From NCBI RefSeq assembly GCF_041435215.1, contig NZ_CP108394.1, positions 6,324,001-6,388,000 on the forward strand: a stretch of 64,000 bases of DNA, in the 5' to 3' direction. The notes under the pieces were generated by a model. The model was not told the origin of the DNA and did not search any database. It saw only the letters and a program-made list of their open reading frames with translations. Position numbers and translations under genes: made by a program. Position 1 is the stretch's first letter. Every line of letters begins with the position of its first letter. The stretch comes from Streptomyces sp. NBC_01314. Lineage in GTDB: Bacteria; Actinomycetota; Actinomycetes; Streptomycetales; Streptomycetaceae. Shown piece by piece: positions 62,436-64,000 of the stretch.

Positions 62436-62798
62436 ATGTCAGAAACGGAGCAACCCTCGCTTGCTCGCTGGCACGATGGTCTCGTGGTTGATCTGGAGCG
62501 CATCAGAGCAGAGACCGTGGCGTACTTCCGAGCACTCGATGAAAACGCCACCCTGCGGCACCACTTGCGCCACGTCGACGAGGAGGGTGGTCTTTGGTAC
62601 ATCGAGGCCGTACCCGACCGCGGCGAGTTGGTCGTCGTCAAGCAAGCCGAGCTGACCTCGGCCGGCCAACTCCACCGGTATAGCTGGGAGCACCTGGAGG
62701 ACGAGCACGGCGGCCTGACAGACCAAGCGATCGACCCTGAAGAGGACCCGCTGGAGACCATCCAGGCCGAGGAGTTCCAGCGGGTGTGGACTCGGTGA
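62436..62798 (+). CDS. small protein of unknown function
   Basis: A 120-residue acidic protein: VVDLERIRAETVAYFRALDE, HHLRHVDEEGGLWYIEAVPD, RGELVVVKQAELTSAGQLHR and a charged C-terminus. It looks like a small alpha/beta protein. GTG at 62484 is an alternative start that leaves the same conserved-looking core. No strong ribosome binding site for either. Confidence 0.55.
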   Translation: MSETEQPSLARWHDGLVVDLERIRAETVAYFRALDENATLRHHLRHVDEEGGLWYIEAVPDRGELVVVKQAELTSAGQLHRYSWEHLEDEHGGLTDQAIDPEEDPLETIQAEEFQRVWTR

Positions 62799-62995
62799 GC
62801 GGGCTGCACAACCTCTTTAGGAGAGCGGCTGGGTGGAAAGGTAGGTGACCTGCGGATACTCCGACCAAGCCAGTCGGCACGATGGTGCCTGCCAGTCACC
62901 CCTGTTGACCGCGGCTGACCCCTGTATCTGGCACGACTGTGGCACGCGACGCGTAGACGGCTCGGAACCTAGCCCGGCGCCGCCTTGCCCGGTGA

Positions 62996-63454
62996 TCAAC
63001 CGCCGTAGCGGCTGCGCAAATCCTCGGTGATGCGCGACACCAGCCCGGTAGCGCCCTGCAACGGTGTCTCTCGAAGCGGACGCTCCACCTGGGGATCGTA
63101 GGCAGTCAGCCCAGTCTCCGTCTCGACGAGGGCCGCAAGGGCGAAGACCTTGTCGAGCACGACCGCAGCGTCGTCCCCCGCATGCCAGTAGGGCACAGTA
63201 ATGCTCACCTCGTCGCCGAAGACGGACAGGTCGATGCCGGTGCCCGAGTGACTCAGGTCCCGCGACTCCTGCCCATATTCCGTGATCTCTACTTTGCCCA
63301 GCAGGGTCCGAGCCTGCGGCACGATTCGGTCCCAAGCTTCAAGGAGGCGGGCAGGGATCGGCTCGCCCTCCTCGGCTGCGTCCTCCATGGCCTCCAGGGC
63401 GTCATCCCAGGACTGCCCGTCGCGTCGGCTCAAGAAGTAGATGTCGTAGCTCAC
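62996..63454 (-). CDS. conserved protein of unknown function
   Basis: A 152-residue protein. SYDIYFLSRRDGQSWDDALE is followed by RIVPQARTLLGKVEITEYGQ and LSVFGDEVSITVPYWHAGDD, a strand-helix pattern seen in small actinobacterial proteins of unknown role, possibly immunity-like. GTG at 63454 is the start; a weak site precedes it. Confidence 0.7.
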   Translation of the reverse strand: MSYDIYFLSRRDGQSWDDALEAMEDAAEEGEPIPARLLEAWDRIVPQARTLLGKVEITEYGQESRDLSHSGTGIDLSVFGDEVSITVPYWHAGDDAAVVLDKVFALAALVETETGLTAYDPQVERPLRETPLQGATGLVSRITEDLRSRYGG

Positions 63455-63530
63455 CGCGCGATCGTAGACACTCGTACGCTCCGGTGGCAGGACTTGAGGT
63501 CGGCTGCCGCCGGTGACTTGGCTGGTACCT

Positions 63531-63659
63531 CAGCTTGGGAAGCTGTGGTCATTTGGGGCGGGTTCGGGCGCTGACCTGCGTGAACGGCCGGGGTGCAGCT
63601 CTATTGGGCTCTGCTGCTTTCACCGTGATTCCCCGCTGTTCCCCGCTCGATCTGGTGCG
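63531..63659. repeat. 130-bp diverged direct repeat, copy B
   Basis: Second copy of the block at 51170-51299, with the same end words. It lies in the gap between the 62996 gene and the TPR gene. Confidence 0.7.
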
Positions 63660-63729
63660 CTTGTGGGCGGCCGTGGTGCGCACGCCACCATCCGCGATCC
63701 GTAGTTTTACAGAGGTCGATCGGGGACGG

Positions 63730-64000
63730 TCACGCCAGTTGCTCAGGAGTGTCTGAGGGAGGCTGACGGTCGGGCGCGGTTGACGGGGTTGCTGCATCTG
63801 GTCGTTGTGCAGTCGCCGCAGCTTCACGGGCGAGGGCGAGGTTGTGGCGGGCGGTGAGGGTGTCGGGGTGGTCGGGGCCCAGGATCCGCTCCCGGTCGGC
63901 GAGGACCCGTTCGGTGAGGTCGAGGGCGTCTTGGACCTGTCCGGCGTCGCTGTAGGAGGCGGCGAGGTTGTGGCGGGCGGTGAGGGTGGCGGGGTGGTCG
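63730..64000 (-). CDS. TPR protein, C-terminal end; 5' part outside window
   Basis: The last 89 residues of a tetratricopeptide protein of the kinesin-light-chain/NB-ARC-linked type. Two repeat units are seen (ATLTARHNLAASYSDAGQVQ, DALDLTERVLADRERILGPD and again DTLTARHNLALARE), with a 42-residue, 126-base period. A Pro/Ala/Thr-rich tail ends in EQLA and a stop at 63730. Upstream it continues off the window, so any NTPase domain is unseen. Confidence 0.85.
   Translation of the reverse strand, partial: DHPATLTARHNLAASYSDAGQVQDALDLTERVLADRERILGPDHPDTLTARHNLALAREAAATAQRPDAATPSTAPDRQPPSDTPEQLA

Overview
The window is chromosomal DNA from a Streptomyces-like actinomycete. The GC content is very high with strong third-position GC bias, and GTG and TTG starts are common. 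Hallmark families are present: F420 biosynthesis FbiC, XRE/DUF397 pairs, a conservon histidine kinase with a roadblock protein, a chloramphenicol phosphotransferase-type kinase and a WYL regulator. No complete rRNA or tRNA gene and no CRISPR array is visible.

Layout, 1-16 kb: the 3' part of fbiC, a STAND-type NTPase with TPRs, an ADP-ribosylglycohydrolase-fold protein that has lost metal-binding Asp residues, a GNAT acetyltransferase, an alpha/beta hydrolase divergent from a CPT-like kinase, an HxlR regulator divergent from an NmrA-like oxidoreductase, a sodium:solute symporter, an SDR divergent from a protein of unknown function, an XRE/DUF397 set and a GPP34 protein. 16-27 kb: a giant repeat-bearing D-Ala-D-Ala carboxypeptidase, a polytopic membrane protein, a MerR regulator, glutathione peroxidase behind a deleted ArsR-type gene, a PIN-like toxin/DUF433 antitoxin pair, an HTH protein and a second XRE/DUF397 set. 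27-34 kb: an anti-sigma-like ATPase, a three-gene translationally coupled set (small membrane protein, HTH plus sigma-like protein, unknown), then a 1257-residue WD40-Roc-COR-TIR protein. This last gene is the best candidate for an undescribed immune or signalling system. 34-45 kb: a GT39 mannosyltransferase-like protein preceded by a GT2 gene collapsed to 41 codons, a zinc-ribbon protein, a secreted M36 metalloprotease, an HNH endonuclease, and a three-gene exopolysaccharide operon (GT2, lipoprotein glycosidase, acyltransferase 3).

From 45.2 to 45.9 kb lies a graveyard of gene ends: a VOC protein tail, a group II intron piece and an IS3 transposase tail. A two-gene conservon remnant (CvnA, CvnB) and a RidA/WYL divergent pair follow.

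From about 50.45 kb to beyond 62.3 kb the DNA is an accretion island. Three copies of the 3' half of tRNA-Arg(CCU) (50490, 55676, 62292, all minus strand) and one 3' half of tRNA-Ser(UGA) (61514, plus strand) mark former integrase crossover sites. Between them lie a TraB/FtsK conjugation gene killed by an amber codon at Walker A and cut off at the second tRNA fragment, an integrase tail, an EccC fragment, a frameshifted TMEM175 gene and a frameshifted Na+/H+ antiporter. Intact cargo includes a cold-shock-like protein, an isochorismatase/GlxA-regulator pair, a secreted protein, a DUF2252 protein, a carboxymuconolactone decarboxylase-like protein, an amphi-Trp protein and several small unknowns. 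Because the tRNA-Arg fragments are all 3' halves on the minus strand, the intact tRNA should lie to the right of the window. The right edge enters a TPR protein.

The calls rest on reading motifs by eye; no database search was run.
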